Origin: Bacteroidaceae bacterium
GTDB lineage: Bacteria > Bacteroidota > Bacteroidia > Bacteroidales > Bacteroidaceae
Reading direction: 5' to 3'
DNA length: 5,352 bases
Assembly: GCA_017961965.1 (NCBI GenBank)
Contig: JAGCWG010000565.1
Coordinates: 1 to 5,352 of the forward strand
The notes under the pieces are model-generated. The model saw nothing but the letters and a program-made list of their open reading frames with translations, had not been told where the DNA came from and did no database searches. Both the position numbers and the translations under genes were made by a program. Below, one piece after another: positions 1 through 5,352 of the stretch (positions are counted from its first letter, which is position 1; the number at the start of each line of letters is the position of its first letter).

Positions 1-315
1 GTCATAGATAACCTTTGATGGACGCATAGATGCACCAGTCTCAGCATAGTAGATACCTACACGTTCGCCACCACGAGCGATGTAGTCTGTCTTTACACCA
101 TACTTTCTGAGAGCATTAACAGCGCTCTGACCGATCTCGTGCTTAGGAAGCTTTGTTACGAAATAAGCCTCGTGTCCATAGTTAGCAGCACTAACAGCTA
201 CGTTAGCCTCGCCACCACCATAGATTACCTCAAACTTCTCAGCCTGAACAAATCTTCTGTTTGCCTCTGGTGACAATCTCAACATGATTTCACCCAATGT
301 TACAACTTTTGCCAT
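1..315 (-). CDS. kdgK: 2-keto-3-deoxygluconate kinase, N-terminal part (cut by window edge)
   Basis: This is a PfkB/ribokinase-family sugar kinase that phosphorylates 2-keto-3-deoxygluconate (KDG) to KDPG with ATP in the cytoplasm. The frame is open from an ATG at 315-313 to base 1, giving 105 residues; family members usually have about 310-345, so roughly the first third is present. Visible features are the N-terminal strand MAKVVTLGEIMLRLSP (residues 1-16), the PfkB sugar-binding signature YGGGEANVAVSAANYG (32-47) and GIYYAETGASMRPS (87-100), whose aromatic and arginine residues fall where KDG kinases contact substrate. The genes beside it are uxaC, uxaB and uxaA, whose end product is KDG, and this supports KDG over fructose or ribose as substrate. 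It lies downstream of uxaC on the same strand, separated by a hairpin and its own likely promoter. The symbol is inferred from sequence plus context; another PfkB sugar kinase cannot be excluded from one third of the protein. Confidence 0.88.
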   Translation of the reverse strand, partial: MAKVVTLGEIMLRLSPEANRRFVQAEKFEVIYGGGEANVAVSAANYGHEAYFVTKLPKHEIGQSAVNALRKYGVKTDYIARGGERVGIYYAETGASMRPSKVIYD

Positions 316-359
316 GTTTTTATAAATGTTTATTGTATGATAAAAATGATTTCAGAGGG

Positions 360-391
360 CAAATATAACATTAACTGCTCACTGAAACAAG
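360..391 (-). promoter_or_regulatory. Probable kdgK promoter
   Basis: Read on the minus strand, TATATTTG (367 to 360) is a full match to the Bacteroidota -7 consensus TAnnTTTG. CTTG (391 to 388) is a three-of-four match to the -33 element TTTG, exactly 20 bases upstream. Transcription would begin near 353, leaving a short A/T-rich leader of about 40 bases before the kdgK ATG with no Shine-Dalgarno sequence. The consensus is established for this phylum; the assignment here is by eye. Confidence 0.6.
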
Positions 392-430
392 AGTTTTTGC
401 CAAATTAAGTTAAAGACCTCGTTATATGAA

Positions 431-458
431 CAAAGGCCCGCCGTTAAGCGGACCTTTG
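431..458 (-). terminator. Hairpin terminator after uxaC
   Basis: CAAAGG (431-436) pairs with CCTTTG (453-458), and CCGC (438-441) pairs with GCGG (448-451). One C-A mismatch separates the two helices, and the loop is six bases. Read on the minus strand it lies 28 bases past the uxaC stop and is followed by a short, interrupted T-rich stretch (TTTGTTCATAT). Its position between uxaC and kdgK suits a terminator or partial terminator for uxaC. The weak T tract means read-through into kdgK is possible. Confidence 0.6.
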
Positions 459-485
459 TCGTATTTCAAGAATTCAATTCTCTGA

Positions 486-1901
486 TTAGAAGTTGAAGAA
501 ACCCTTTGCGTTGTTGTAGCAAATATCCTCAATCATCTGCTGAACTCTCTCCTTCTCATATCCTGTGTAAGGGATGAGACCGTTCTCAACGTCGTTTCCT
601 ACGAGGTTACACAACGTACGACGGAAATACTCGTGACGTGGGTAAGAAAGGAACGAACGAGAGTCAGTCAACATACCTACGAAGCGGCTGAGAAGACCGA
701 GCAGAGAAAGTGCGTTCATCTGCTTCTCCATACCGTCCTTCTGATCGAGGAACCACCATCCTGAACCGAACTGGATCTTACCTGGGCAAGAACCGTCCTG
801 GAAGTTACCAAGCATAGTAGCGAGAACCTCGTTAGCGCATGGGTTCAAGTTGTAAAGGATTGTCTTTGTCAACTTGTCCTCAACGTTCAACTCATCGAGG
901 AAGTGTGAGCAAGCCTTAGCTGTAGTGAACTCACCGATTGAGTCAAAACCAGTGTCAGCGCCAAGTTTGTTGAACATCTTAGTATTGTTGTTACGGATTG
1001 CGCCGTAGTGGTACTGCTGAGTCCATCCTGCGTTGTAGTCCATGATAGCCATCTCCTTGAGGAACGCGTGCTTGAACTTGCGCTGCTCAAGAACAGAAGG
1101 AGTCTGGCCTGAGAGAGCCTTGCCAAGGATAGCGTCGATCTCTGCGTTTGTATATGGTTCATCGTAGAACTCCTCGATTCCGTGGTCAGACAACTTACAT
1201 CCCTTAGATGCGAAGAAGTCGTGACGCTTCTGCAATGCAGCGATGAGGTCAGCGAATGTAGCGATGTTGGTGTCAGAAACCTTAGAAAGCTTCTCGATGT
1301 ATGCCTTCCAAGTTGCAGCCTCGATGTTCATTGCTGCGTCTGGACGCCATGCTGGGATCATGCGAGTCTTCGCATTCTTGTCAGCAGCTACGATGTCGTG
1401 CCACTCGAGTGTGTCAACAGGGTCGTCAGTTGTACAAACAACCTCTACGTTGTAGAAGTTCATGAGACCTTGTGGAGTGAACTTAGGATCGTTAGCGATA
1501 AGGTCGTTACACTTGTCGTAGATAGCCTTAGCGTTAGTTGGGTTAAGAGTCTCGTTGATGCCGAAAGCAGTCTTCAACTCAAGGTGAGTCCAGTGGTAAA
1601 GAGGGTTGCGGAATGTGTAAGGCACAGTCTCAGCCCACTTCTCGAACTTCTCCCAGTCTGTAGTGTCCTTGCCAGTACAGAACTTCTCGTCAACACCGTT
1701 TGAACGCATCGCACGCCACTTGTAGTGGTCGCCCATGAGCCAAATCTGAGCGATAGACTCGAAACGCTTGTTCTCAGCAACCATCTGTGGAATAAGGTGG
1801 CAGTGATAGTCAATGATAGGCATCTTCTTTGCGTGCTCATGATAAAGTTCCTGCGCAGTCTCTGTCTGCAGCAAGAAATTTTCATCCATAAATTTTTTCA
1901 T
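486..1901 (-). CDS. uxaC: Uronate isomerase (glucuronate/galacturonate isomerase)
   Basis: UxaC is a cytoplasmic enzyme of the amidohydrolase superfamily. It interconverts D-galacturonate and D-tagaturonate, and also D-glucuronate and D-fructuronate: the first step of hexuronate breakdown. The protein has 471 residues, against about 470 in E. coli. Family landmarks in order are the metal-binding HxH in DYHCHL (H33, H35), CTTDDPVDTLEWH (156-168), GCKLSDHGIE (234-243), YHYGAIRNNN (297-306), GSGWWFLDQKDGM (379-391) and LTDSRSFLSYPRHEYFRR (411-428), whose D413 is in the place of the conserved strand-8 aspartate. The start ATG at 1901-1899 gives the normal N terminus; a second Met at codon 5 is possible but less likely. 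No Shine-Dalgarno is visible. It is divergent from uxaB, with which it appears to share a control region, and kdgK follows on the same strand. With uxaB and uxaA nearby and no fructuronate-branch genes (uxuA/uxuB) in view, galacturonate is its likely main substrate here. Confidence 0.97.
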   Translation of the reverse strand: MKKFMDENFLLQTETAQELYHEHAKKMPIIDYHCHLIPQMVAENKRFESIAQIWLMGDHYKWRAMRSNGVDEKFCTGKDTTDWEKFEKWAETVPYTFRNPLYHWTHLELKTAFGINETLNPTNAKAIYDKCNDLIANDPKFTPQGLMNFYNVEVVCTTDDPVDTLEWHDIVAADKNAKTRMIPAWRPDAAMNIEAATWKAYIEKLSKVSDTNIATFADLIAALQKRHDFFASKGCKLSDHGIEEFYDEPYTNAEIDAILGKALSGQTPSVLEQRKFKHAFLKEMAIMDYNAGWTQQYHYGAIRNNNTKMFNKLGADTGFDSIGEFTTAKACSHFLDELNVEDKLTKTILYNLNPCANEVLATMLGNFQDGSCPGKIQFGSGWWFLDQKDGMEKQMNALSLLGLLSRFVGMLTDSRSFLSYPRHEYFRRTLCNLVGNDVENGLIPYTGYEKERVQQMIEDICYNNAKGFFNF

Positions 1902-1975
1902 AGCTGATTAAAGGTTTTATGAATTTAGATTATTAAATGTAAGAATTCTTCAAATCAAAAAAGCGCGTCGAAAAC

Positions 1976-2011
1976 GTGCGGAAAACCTATGACCGCACCG
2001 CAATGTCCGCA
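1976..2011 (-). promoter_or_regulatory. Repeat-bearing leader of uxaC with possible alternative hairpins
   Basis: If uxaC starts from the promoter at 2059-2030, this stretch lies in its roughly 120-base leader. On the plus strand CCGCA occurs three times (1993-1997, 1998-2002, 2007-2011), and its complement TGCGG occurs once (1977-1981). The best helix is GTGCGG (1976-1981) with CCGCAC (1993-1998), with an 11-base loop. The other two CCGCA copies could pair with the same partner instead. A run of six T on the minus strand follows at 1962-1957. Whether this is an RNA switch, a protein-binding repeat or chance cannot be decided from one sequence. Confidence 0.3.
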
Positions 2012-2029
2012 ACTTTGATATAACGCTTA

Positions 2030-2059
2030 CAAAATTACGATTTATTTTTGTTTTTCAAA
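2030..2059 (-). promoter_or_regulatory. Probable uxaC promoter
   Basis: On the minus strand the -33 element TTTG (2059 to 2056) is followed after 18 bases by TAATTTTG (2037 to 2030), a full match to the Bacteroidota -7 consensus TAnnTTTG. Transcription should start near 2025, giving a leader of about 120 bases. It overlaps the uxaB promoter: each -33 box lies within the spacer of the other. Confidence 0.65.
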
Positions 2060-2076
2060 AGAATTCGGTAATTTTG
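2047..2076 (+). promoter_or_regulatory. Probable uxaB promoter
   Basis: The -33 element TTTG (2047-2050) is followed after 18 bases by TAATTTTG (2069-2076), a full TAnnTTTG match and identical to the uxaC -7 box. Transcription should start near 2081, leaving a leader of about 70 bases that ends in A/T-rich sequence without a Shine-Dalgarno. A second -7-like match, TATTTTTG (2043-2050), has no properly spaced -33 box and is less likely to be used. Confidence 0.65.
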
Positions 2077-2149
2077 TCTGCGTTAATCGAAAACGGCAAT
2101 TTAGTTGCATACAACGACTTTCGGAAATAATTTTTAATAATCTAATATC

Positions 2150-3628
2150 ATGAAAGAACTAAACAAAAGGACTGCCCCTAAGGCAGTAGCTCCAGAGAAG
2201 ATCATTCAATTCGGAGAGGGTAATTTCCTCCGTGCTTTCGTTGACTGGATTATCTGGAACACCAACAAAAAGACTGACTTCAACGCTTCTGTTGTTGTCG
2301 TGCAACCTATAGAGAGAGGTATGGTAGATTGGTTAAACGGACAGGACTGCCTTTACCATGTAAACCTTCAGGGACGCCAGAACGGCAAGCCTGTTGACCA
2401 GTTGGACCGTGTTGACGTTATCAGCCGCGCATTGAACCCATACTCACAGAACCAGGCGTTCATGGCTCTCGCTGACCAGCCAGAGATTCGTTTCGTGATT
2501 TCTAACACAACTGAGGCAGGTATCGCATTCGACCCTGCATGTAAGTTCACTGACGCTCCTGCTTCTTCTTACCCAGGTAAGTTGACTCAGTTGCTCTATC
2601 GTCGTTTCAAGACTTTCAACGGCAACCCTAAGAAGGGTCTCATCATCATGCCTTGTGAGTTGATTTTCGAGAACGGCCACCACTTGAAGGAGTGCATCGA
2701 GAAGTACATCGAGCTTTGGAAGAACGACTTCGGCAAGGACTATGAGAAGTTCAAGACTTGGTTCGAGAAATACAACTATGTATGTGCTACTCTCGTTGAC
2801 CGTATCGTTCCTGGATTCCCACGCAAGGACATCGCTAAGTTGCAGAAGCGTGCTGGTTACGCAGACAACTTGATGGTTCAGGCAGAGATCTTCCACCTCT
2901 GGGTTATCGAGAAGCCATCTAACATGTCTATCGCAGCTCTCCGCAAGGAGTTCCCTGCAGAGAAGGCTGGCTTGCACGTATTGATCGCAGAGAGCGAGGC
3001 TCCATATCATGAAAGAAAGGTGACTCTGTTGAACGGACCTCACACAGTTCTTTCTCCAGTAGCATACTTGAGCGGTGTGAACATCGTTCGTGACGCATGC
3101 CACCACCCTGCTATCAGCAAGTACATCCACAAGGTACAGTTCGAGGAGCTCATGGAGACTCTGAACTTGCCAATGGACGAGTTGAAGAAGTTCGCAAGCG
3201 ACGTTTTGGAGCGTTTCGACAACCCATACGTTGACCACCAGGTGACTTCAATCATGCTTAACTCATTCCCTAAATACCAGACACGTGACCTCCCAGGAGT
3301 AAAGGTTTACTTGGAGCGTAAGGGCGAGCTGCCTAAGGGTCTTGTATTCGGACTTGCAGCAATCATCACTTACTACAAGGGCGGCAAGCGTGCAGACGGT
3401 GCTCCTATCGAGCCAAACGACGCACAGGAGATCATGGATCTGCTGAAGAACCTTTGGGCTACAGGCGACACTCGCAAGGTAGCAGAAGGCGTTCTTGGCG
3501 CAAAGGACCTCATCTGGAAGGAGCAGGGTAACCTTAACGACATCCCTGGCATGACAGACATGGTAACCGACTTCTTGAACCTGATTCAGGAGAAGGGCAT
3601 GCTTGAGGCTGTTAAGACTATCCTTTAA
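2150..3628 (+). CDS. uxaB: Tagaturonate reductase (altronate oxidoreductase)
   Basis: UxaB reduces D-tagaturonate to D-altronate with NADH in the cytoplasm, the second step of galacturonate breakdown. The protein has 492 residues (E. coli UxaB about 483) and belongs to the mannitol dehydrogenase/polyol-specific long-chain family. The Rossmann domain opens with KIIQFGEGNFLRAF (residues 17-30), the UxaB form of the nucleotide-binding motif, followed by ISNTTEAGI (117-125), MPCELIFENG (167-176) and DRIVPGFP (217-224). The C-terminal domain carries the catalytic set in KVTLLNGPHTVLSPVAYLSG: K290, N295 and H298, with the same spacing as the Lys-Asn-His of characterised mannitol dehydrogenases. The N-terminal motif is unlike that of fructuronate reductase (UxuB), which favours tagaturonate as substrate. 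The ATG at 2150 gives the expected N terminus. It is transcribed divergently from uxaC and cut off from uxaA by a strong terminator. Arginine is encoded by CGT or CGC at 17 of 20 sites. Confidence 0.96.
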   Translation: MKELNKRTAPKAVAPEKIIQFGEGNFLRAFVDWIIWNTNKKTDFNASVVVVQPIERGMVDWLNGQDCLYHVNLQGRQNGKPVDQLDRVDVISRALNPYSQNQAFMALADQPEIRFVISNTTEAGIAFDPACKFTDAPASSYPGKLTQLLYRRFKTFNGNPKKGLIIMPCELIFENGHHLKECIEKYIELWKNDFGKDYEKFKTWFEKYNYVCATLVDRIVPGFPRKDIAKLQKRAGYADNLMVQAEIFHLWVIEKPSNMSIAALRKEFPAEKAGLHVLIAESEAPYHERKVTLLNGPHTVLSPVAYLSGVNIVRDACHHPAISKYIHKVQFEELMETLNLPMDELKKFASDVLERFDNPYVDHQVTSIMLNSFPKYQTRDLPGVKVYLERKGELPKGLVFGLAAIITYYKGGKRADGAPIEPNDAQEIMDLLKNLWATGDTRKVAEGVLGAKDLIWKEQGNLNDIPGMTDMVTDFLNLIQEKGMLEAVKTIL

Positions 3629-3640
3629 TAAAGAAGGACC

Positions 3641-3656
3641 CCAAGCACAAGCTTGG
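3641..3656 (+). other. Small hairpin just after uxaB
   Basis: CCAAGC (3641-3646) and GCTTGG (3651-3656) form a six-base-pair stem with the loop ACAA, 12 bases past the uxaB stop. No T tract follows, so it is not itself a terminator. In the transcript it would sit immediately upstream of the strong terminator hairpin and might protect the 3' end. Chance occurrence is also possible. Confidence 0.35.
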
Positions 3657-3664
3657 ACAATAAT

Positions 3665-3702
3665 AAAAAGAGCATTCTTTGAAAAGAGAATGCTCTTTTT
3701 TT
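3665..3702 (+). terminator. Strong Rho-independent terminator of uxaB
   Basis: A perfect 14-base-pair stem (3665-3678 with 3687-3700, core GAGCATTCT/AGAATGCTC) encloses an eight-base loop and ends in seven T (3696-3702). The run of A on the left of the stem would give a T tract on the other strand as well. It sits 36 bases past the uxaB stop and should separate uxaB from uxaA transcription. Confidence 0.9.
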
Positions 3703-3715
3703 GATTATTTCTTCT

Positions 3716-3723
3716 TATCTTTG
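3716..3723 (+). promoter_or_regulatory. Probable -7 box of a separate uxaA promoter
   Basis: TATCTTTG fully matches the Bacteroidota -7 consensus TAnnTTTG and lies 31 bases before the uxaA ATG. No good -33 TTTG is found at the usual distance, which falls in the right arm of the upstream terminator. The TTTG at 3700-3703 is only 12 bases away, too close. The strong terminator just upstream makes an independent promoter here likely, though it may be weak or need an activator. Confidence 0.5.
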
Positions 3724-3754
3724 AAGAAATTGTAACCGAAACAAAAAATCAACT

Positions 3755-5251
3755 ATGACAACAAAGTTTCTAAAAATCAATCCAGACGATAATGTAGCAG
3801 TAGCTATCAGCAACCTCTCGAAAGGCGAGCAGCTGAACGTGGAAGGAACCGAGGTAACATTATTAGAAGATGTACCTGCAGGCCACAAATTCACCCTCAA
3901 AGACATACAGGAAGGCGAAAACGTAATAAAGTACGGTTTCCCTATCGGACATGCGAAGGAAGAGCTCAAGAAAGGAAGATGGGCTTATGACAAGAACATA
4001 AAGACCAACCTCGCAGGAACACTTGAGTATGAATACAAGCCTATCTCTGTGACCCTCACAGACAAGGACGAGAAGTTGACATTCAACGGATACAGAAGAA
4101 AGAACGGCGAAGTCGGAATCAGAAACGAGATATGGATCGTCCCTACAGTGGGATGTGTGAACGGAATCGCAGACAACATCATAAGCGAGTTCAAGAAGAC
4201 CTTGGGCGGCGCACCTCTGAAGGTTGACGCAATCGAGGCTTACAAGCACAACTACGGATGCTCACAGCTGGGCGACGACCACGAGGCAACAAAGAAGATA
4301 CTGAGAGACATCACTCTGCATCCAAACGCAGGCGGTGTGCTGGTGCTCGGTCTCGGATGCGAGAACAACCAGCCTGACGTATTCGAGGAGTTCCTCGGCG
4401 ACTATGACATGAGCAGAATCAAGTTCCTCGTAACACAGAAGGTGAACGACGAGGTGGCTGAAGGAGTGAAGATACTCACAGAGCTCTACAACCAGGCAGC
4501 ACAAGACCAGAGAACAGAGATTCCTCTGAGCGAGCTGAAAGTCGGCTTGAAGTGCGGTGGTTCTGACGGTTTCTCTGGCATCACAGCCAACCCACTGCTG
4601 GGAGTATTCTCAGACTGGTTGGTATCTCAGGGCGGAACAACAGTGCTGACCGAGGTTCCAGAAATGTTCGGAGCAGAGACAATCCTCATGAGCAGATGCG
4701 AGAACAAGGAGCTTTTCGACAAGACAGTGCACCTGATCAACGACTTCAAGGAGTATTTCCTTTCACACGGCGAGCCTGTGGGCGAGAACCCATCTCCAGG
4801 AAACAAGGCCGGAGGTATCTCAACTCTCGAGGACAAGGCTCTCGGATGTACTCAGAAGTGCGGTAAGTCATACGTTAAGGACGTGCTGATGTACGGCGAC
4901 AGAATCAAGACAAAGGGTCTGAACTTGCTGAGCGCACCAGGAAACGACCTCGTGGCAGCTACAGCCCTCGGCGCAGCAGGATGTCAGATGGTGCTGTTCA
5001 CAACAGGCCGCGGAACCCCATTCGGCAGCTTCGTGCCTACAATGAAGGTTTCCACAAACACCCCACTCTACGAAAACAAGAAGAACTGGATTGACTTCAA
5101 CGCAGGACAGCTCGTTCAGGGCAAGTCTATGGAAGAAGTTAAGCAGGAGTTCATCAAGTACATTATAAGCGTAGCTAACGGAGAATTCGTGAACCACGAG
5201 AAGCACGAGTCAAAGGCAATGGCAATTTTCAAAAGAGGTGTAACTCTTTAA
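3755..5251 (+). CDS. uxaA: Altronate dehydratase
   Basis: UxaA removes water from D-altronate to give 2-keto-3-deoxygluconate, the substrate of KdgK. Characterised members are iron-dependent cytoplasmic enzymes. The 498 residues match the full two-part family form (E. coli about 495). An N-terminal SAF domain occupies about residues 12-83, including GHKFTLKDIQEGENVIKYGFPIG (43-65). The D-galactarate dehydratase/altronate hydrolase domain follows from about 108, with GYRRKNGEVGIRNEIWIVPTVGC (112-134), HNYGCSQLGDDHE (165-177), LGLGCENNQ (198-206), GLKCGGSDGFSGITANP (264-280), LGCTQKCGK (363-371) and TTGRGTPFGS (416-425). Conserved-looking cysteines include C169, C202, C267, C365 and C369. The neighbouring uxaB and uxaC favour altronate over galactarate. 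The ATG at 3755 gives the normal N terminus, without a Shine-Dalgarno. Codon use differs from uxaB and uxaC: 10 of 11 arginines are AGA and 8 of 29 isoleucines are ATA. Confidence 0.96.
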   Translation: MTTKFLKINPDDNVAVAISNLSKGEQLNVEGTEVTLLEDVPAGHKFTLKDIQEGENVIKYGFPIGHAKEELKKGRWAYDKNIKTNLAGTLEYEYKPISVTLTDKDEKLTFNGYRRKNGEVGIRNEIWIVPTVGCVNGIADNIISEFKKTLGGAPLKVDAIEAYKHNYGCSQLGDDHEATKKILRDITLHPNAGGVLVLGLGCENNQPDVFEEFLGDYDMSRIKFLVTQKVNDEVAEGVKILTELYNQAAQDQRTEIPLSELKVGLKCGGSDGFSGITANPLLGVFSDWLVSQGGTTVLTEVPEMFGAETILMSRCENKELFDKTVHLINDFKEYFLSHGEPVGENPSPGNKAGGISTLEDKALGCTQKCGKSYVKDVLMYGDRIKTKGLNLLSAPGNDLVAATALGAAGCQMVLFTTGRGTPFGSFVPTMKVSTNTPLYENKKNWIDFNAGQLVQGKSMEEVKQEFIKYIISVANGEFVNHEKHESKAMAIFKRGVTL

Positions 5252-5272
5252 TAATAATTCCAAAAAAACGGG

Positions 5273-5310
5273 CAAGGTTGCGAAAAAACATCGCAACCTT
5301 GTTTGTTTTA
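5273..5310 (+). terminator. Rho-independent terminator of uxaA
   Basis: CAAGGTTGCGA (5273-5283) pairs perfectly with TCGCAACCTTG (5291-5301) around a seven-base A-rich loop, followed by the T-rich tract TTTGTTTTA. It begins 21 bases past the uxaA stop. The run of seven A before the stem means it could also act on transcripts arriving from the right. Confidence 0.9.
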
Positions 5311-5314
5311 TATA

Positions 5315-5322
5315 TACCTTTG
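5315..5322 (+). promoter_or_regulatory. Possible -7 box of a promoter for the next gene to the right
   Basis: TACCTTTG fully matches TAnnTTTG, directly after the uxaA terminator. No -33 TTTG lies at the usual spacing; the nearest (5302-5305) is only nine bases away. The box overlaps an inverted repeat, CTTTGTT (5318-5324) with AACAAAG (5334-5340), that would cover the transcription start. The window ends 12 bases later, so the gene it would serve cannot be seen. Confidence 0.35.
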
Positions 5323-5352
5323 TTGTCTCGAAAAACAAAGATGCTGACGTTA

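Larger units (their letters stand above)
2021..2085. promoter_or_regulatory. Inverted repeat enclosing the uxaC/uxaB divergent promoters (candidate operator)
   Basis: The left arm TAACGCTTACAAAATTAC (2021-2038) and right arm GTAATTTTGTCTGCGTTA (2068-2085) are inverted repeats matching at 16 of 18 positions. The centre of symmetry is position 2053. The inner half of each arm contains the -7 box of one promoter. The outer half (TAACGC / GCGTTA) falls where transcription of each gene should begin. A smaller mirror pair, TTTTG (2046-2050) and CAAAA (2056-2060), holds the two -33 boxes. A dyad placed over both starts is what a shared operator would look like, but no regulator gene is in the window and none can be named. 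Confidence 0.5.
1968..2095. repeat. Nine-base direct repeat TCGAAAACG flanking the divergent promoters
   Basis: TCGAAAACG occurs at 1968-1976 and again at 2087-2095, in the same orientation, once on each side of the paired promoters. One copy would lie in the uxaC leader and the other just downstream of the uxaB transcription start. Only the two nine-base units are the repeat; the span covers both. A pair of regulator sites is possible, but chance is not excluded. Confidence 0.3.

Noticed and set aside
1182..1703. A 173-codon open frame on the plus strand inside uxaC
   Set aside because: It is antisense to a well-matched uxaC. Its translation has no recognisable domain and is low in diversity (rich in Ser, Val, Leu, Cys). 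It is explained by the codon bias of uxaC.
1941..1950. Perfect palindrome AAGAATTCTT in the uxaC leader, and a similar AGAATT-C-AATTCT at 469-481
   Set aside because: Short A/T-rich palindromes are common in such gaps, and the two are not placed alike relative to any signal.
1964..1980. Possible GC-rich hairpin ahead of the T run in the uxaC leader, as a terminator
   Set aside because: Pairing is limited to three G-C pairs with a bulge or G-T pairs, too weak for a convincing terminator stem.
2043..2050. TATTTTTG as the main uxaB -7 box
   Set aside because: The nearest upstream TTTG is 25 bases away, outside the usual spacing. TAATTTTG at 2069-2076 has a properly placed -33 box.
2444..3238. 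A 264-codon open frame on the minus strand inside uxaB
   Set aside because: It lies entirely antisense to uxaB, has no recognisable motif and no promoter signal. The strong bias toward GAG, AAG and CTC-type codons in uxaB leaves few stops on the other strand.
3863..4249. A 128-codon minus-strand frame inside uxaA, with several similar ones further right
   Set aside because: These are antisense shadows of uxaA with no family resemblance and no initiation signals.
5341..5352. ATG at 5341 followed by three sense codons at the window end
   Set aside because: Four codons cannot be told from chance, and the leader from the possible -7 box would be very short. It is not called as a gene.
1..5352. 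CRISPR array, insertion sequence, tRNA or rRNA gene
   Set aside because: No regularly spaced repeats, transposase reading frame, terminal inverted repeats or tRNA-like fold was seen anywhere in the window.

Overview
The window is a chromosomal locus for galacturonate (pectin sugar) catabolism from a member of the Bacteroidota. A Prevotella-like Bacteroidales is my best guess. Four observations support this. Every likely promoter carries the Bacteroidota -7 element TAnnTTTG. None of the genes has a clear Shine-Dalgarno sequence, and the leaders just before the starts are A/T-rich. Base composition is moderate. The protein family versions are those typical of gut and rumen Bacteroidales. The genus is an inference.

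Layout, left to right. Positions 1-315 (minus) hold the first 105 codons of a PfkB-type 2-keto-3-deoxygluconate kinase (kdgK), cut by the window edge. A 170-base gap follows, with a kdgK promoter and a hairpin terminator behind the next gene. Positions 486-1901 (minus) are uronate isomerase (uxaC). A 248-base divergent control region (1902-2149) separates it from tagaturonate reductase (uxaB, 2150-3628, plus). Next come a strong hairpin terminator and a -7 box, then altronate dehydratase (uxaA, 3755-5251, plus). The right edge holds the uxaA terminator and the start of another promoter region.

Together the genes encode the isomerase route: D-galacturonate to D-tagaturonate (UxaC), to D-altronate (UxaB), to 2-keto-3-deoxygluconate (UxaA), to 2-keto-3-deoxy-6-phosphogluconate (KdgK). 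The closing aldolase (Eda/KdgA), an uptake system and a regulator are not in the window. An aldolase could lie beyond position 1, downstream of kdgK.

The enzymes are well-known families, and I found no undescribed protein system. The most interesting part is the uxaC/uxaB intergenic region. There two promoters with identical -7 boxes (TAATTTTG) and the same 18-base spacing are arranged as exact mirror images about position 2053. They sit inside an 18-base inverted repeat that matches at 16 positions, which suggests one regulator acting on both promoters. Also notable are codon choice in uxaA that differs sharply from uxaC and uxaB, and a repeat-bearing leader upstream of uxaC.
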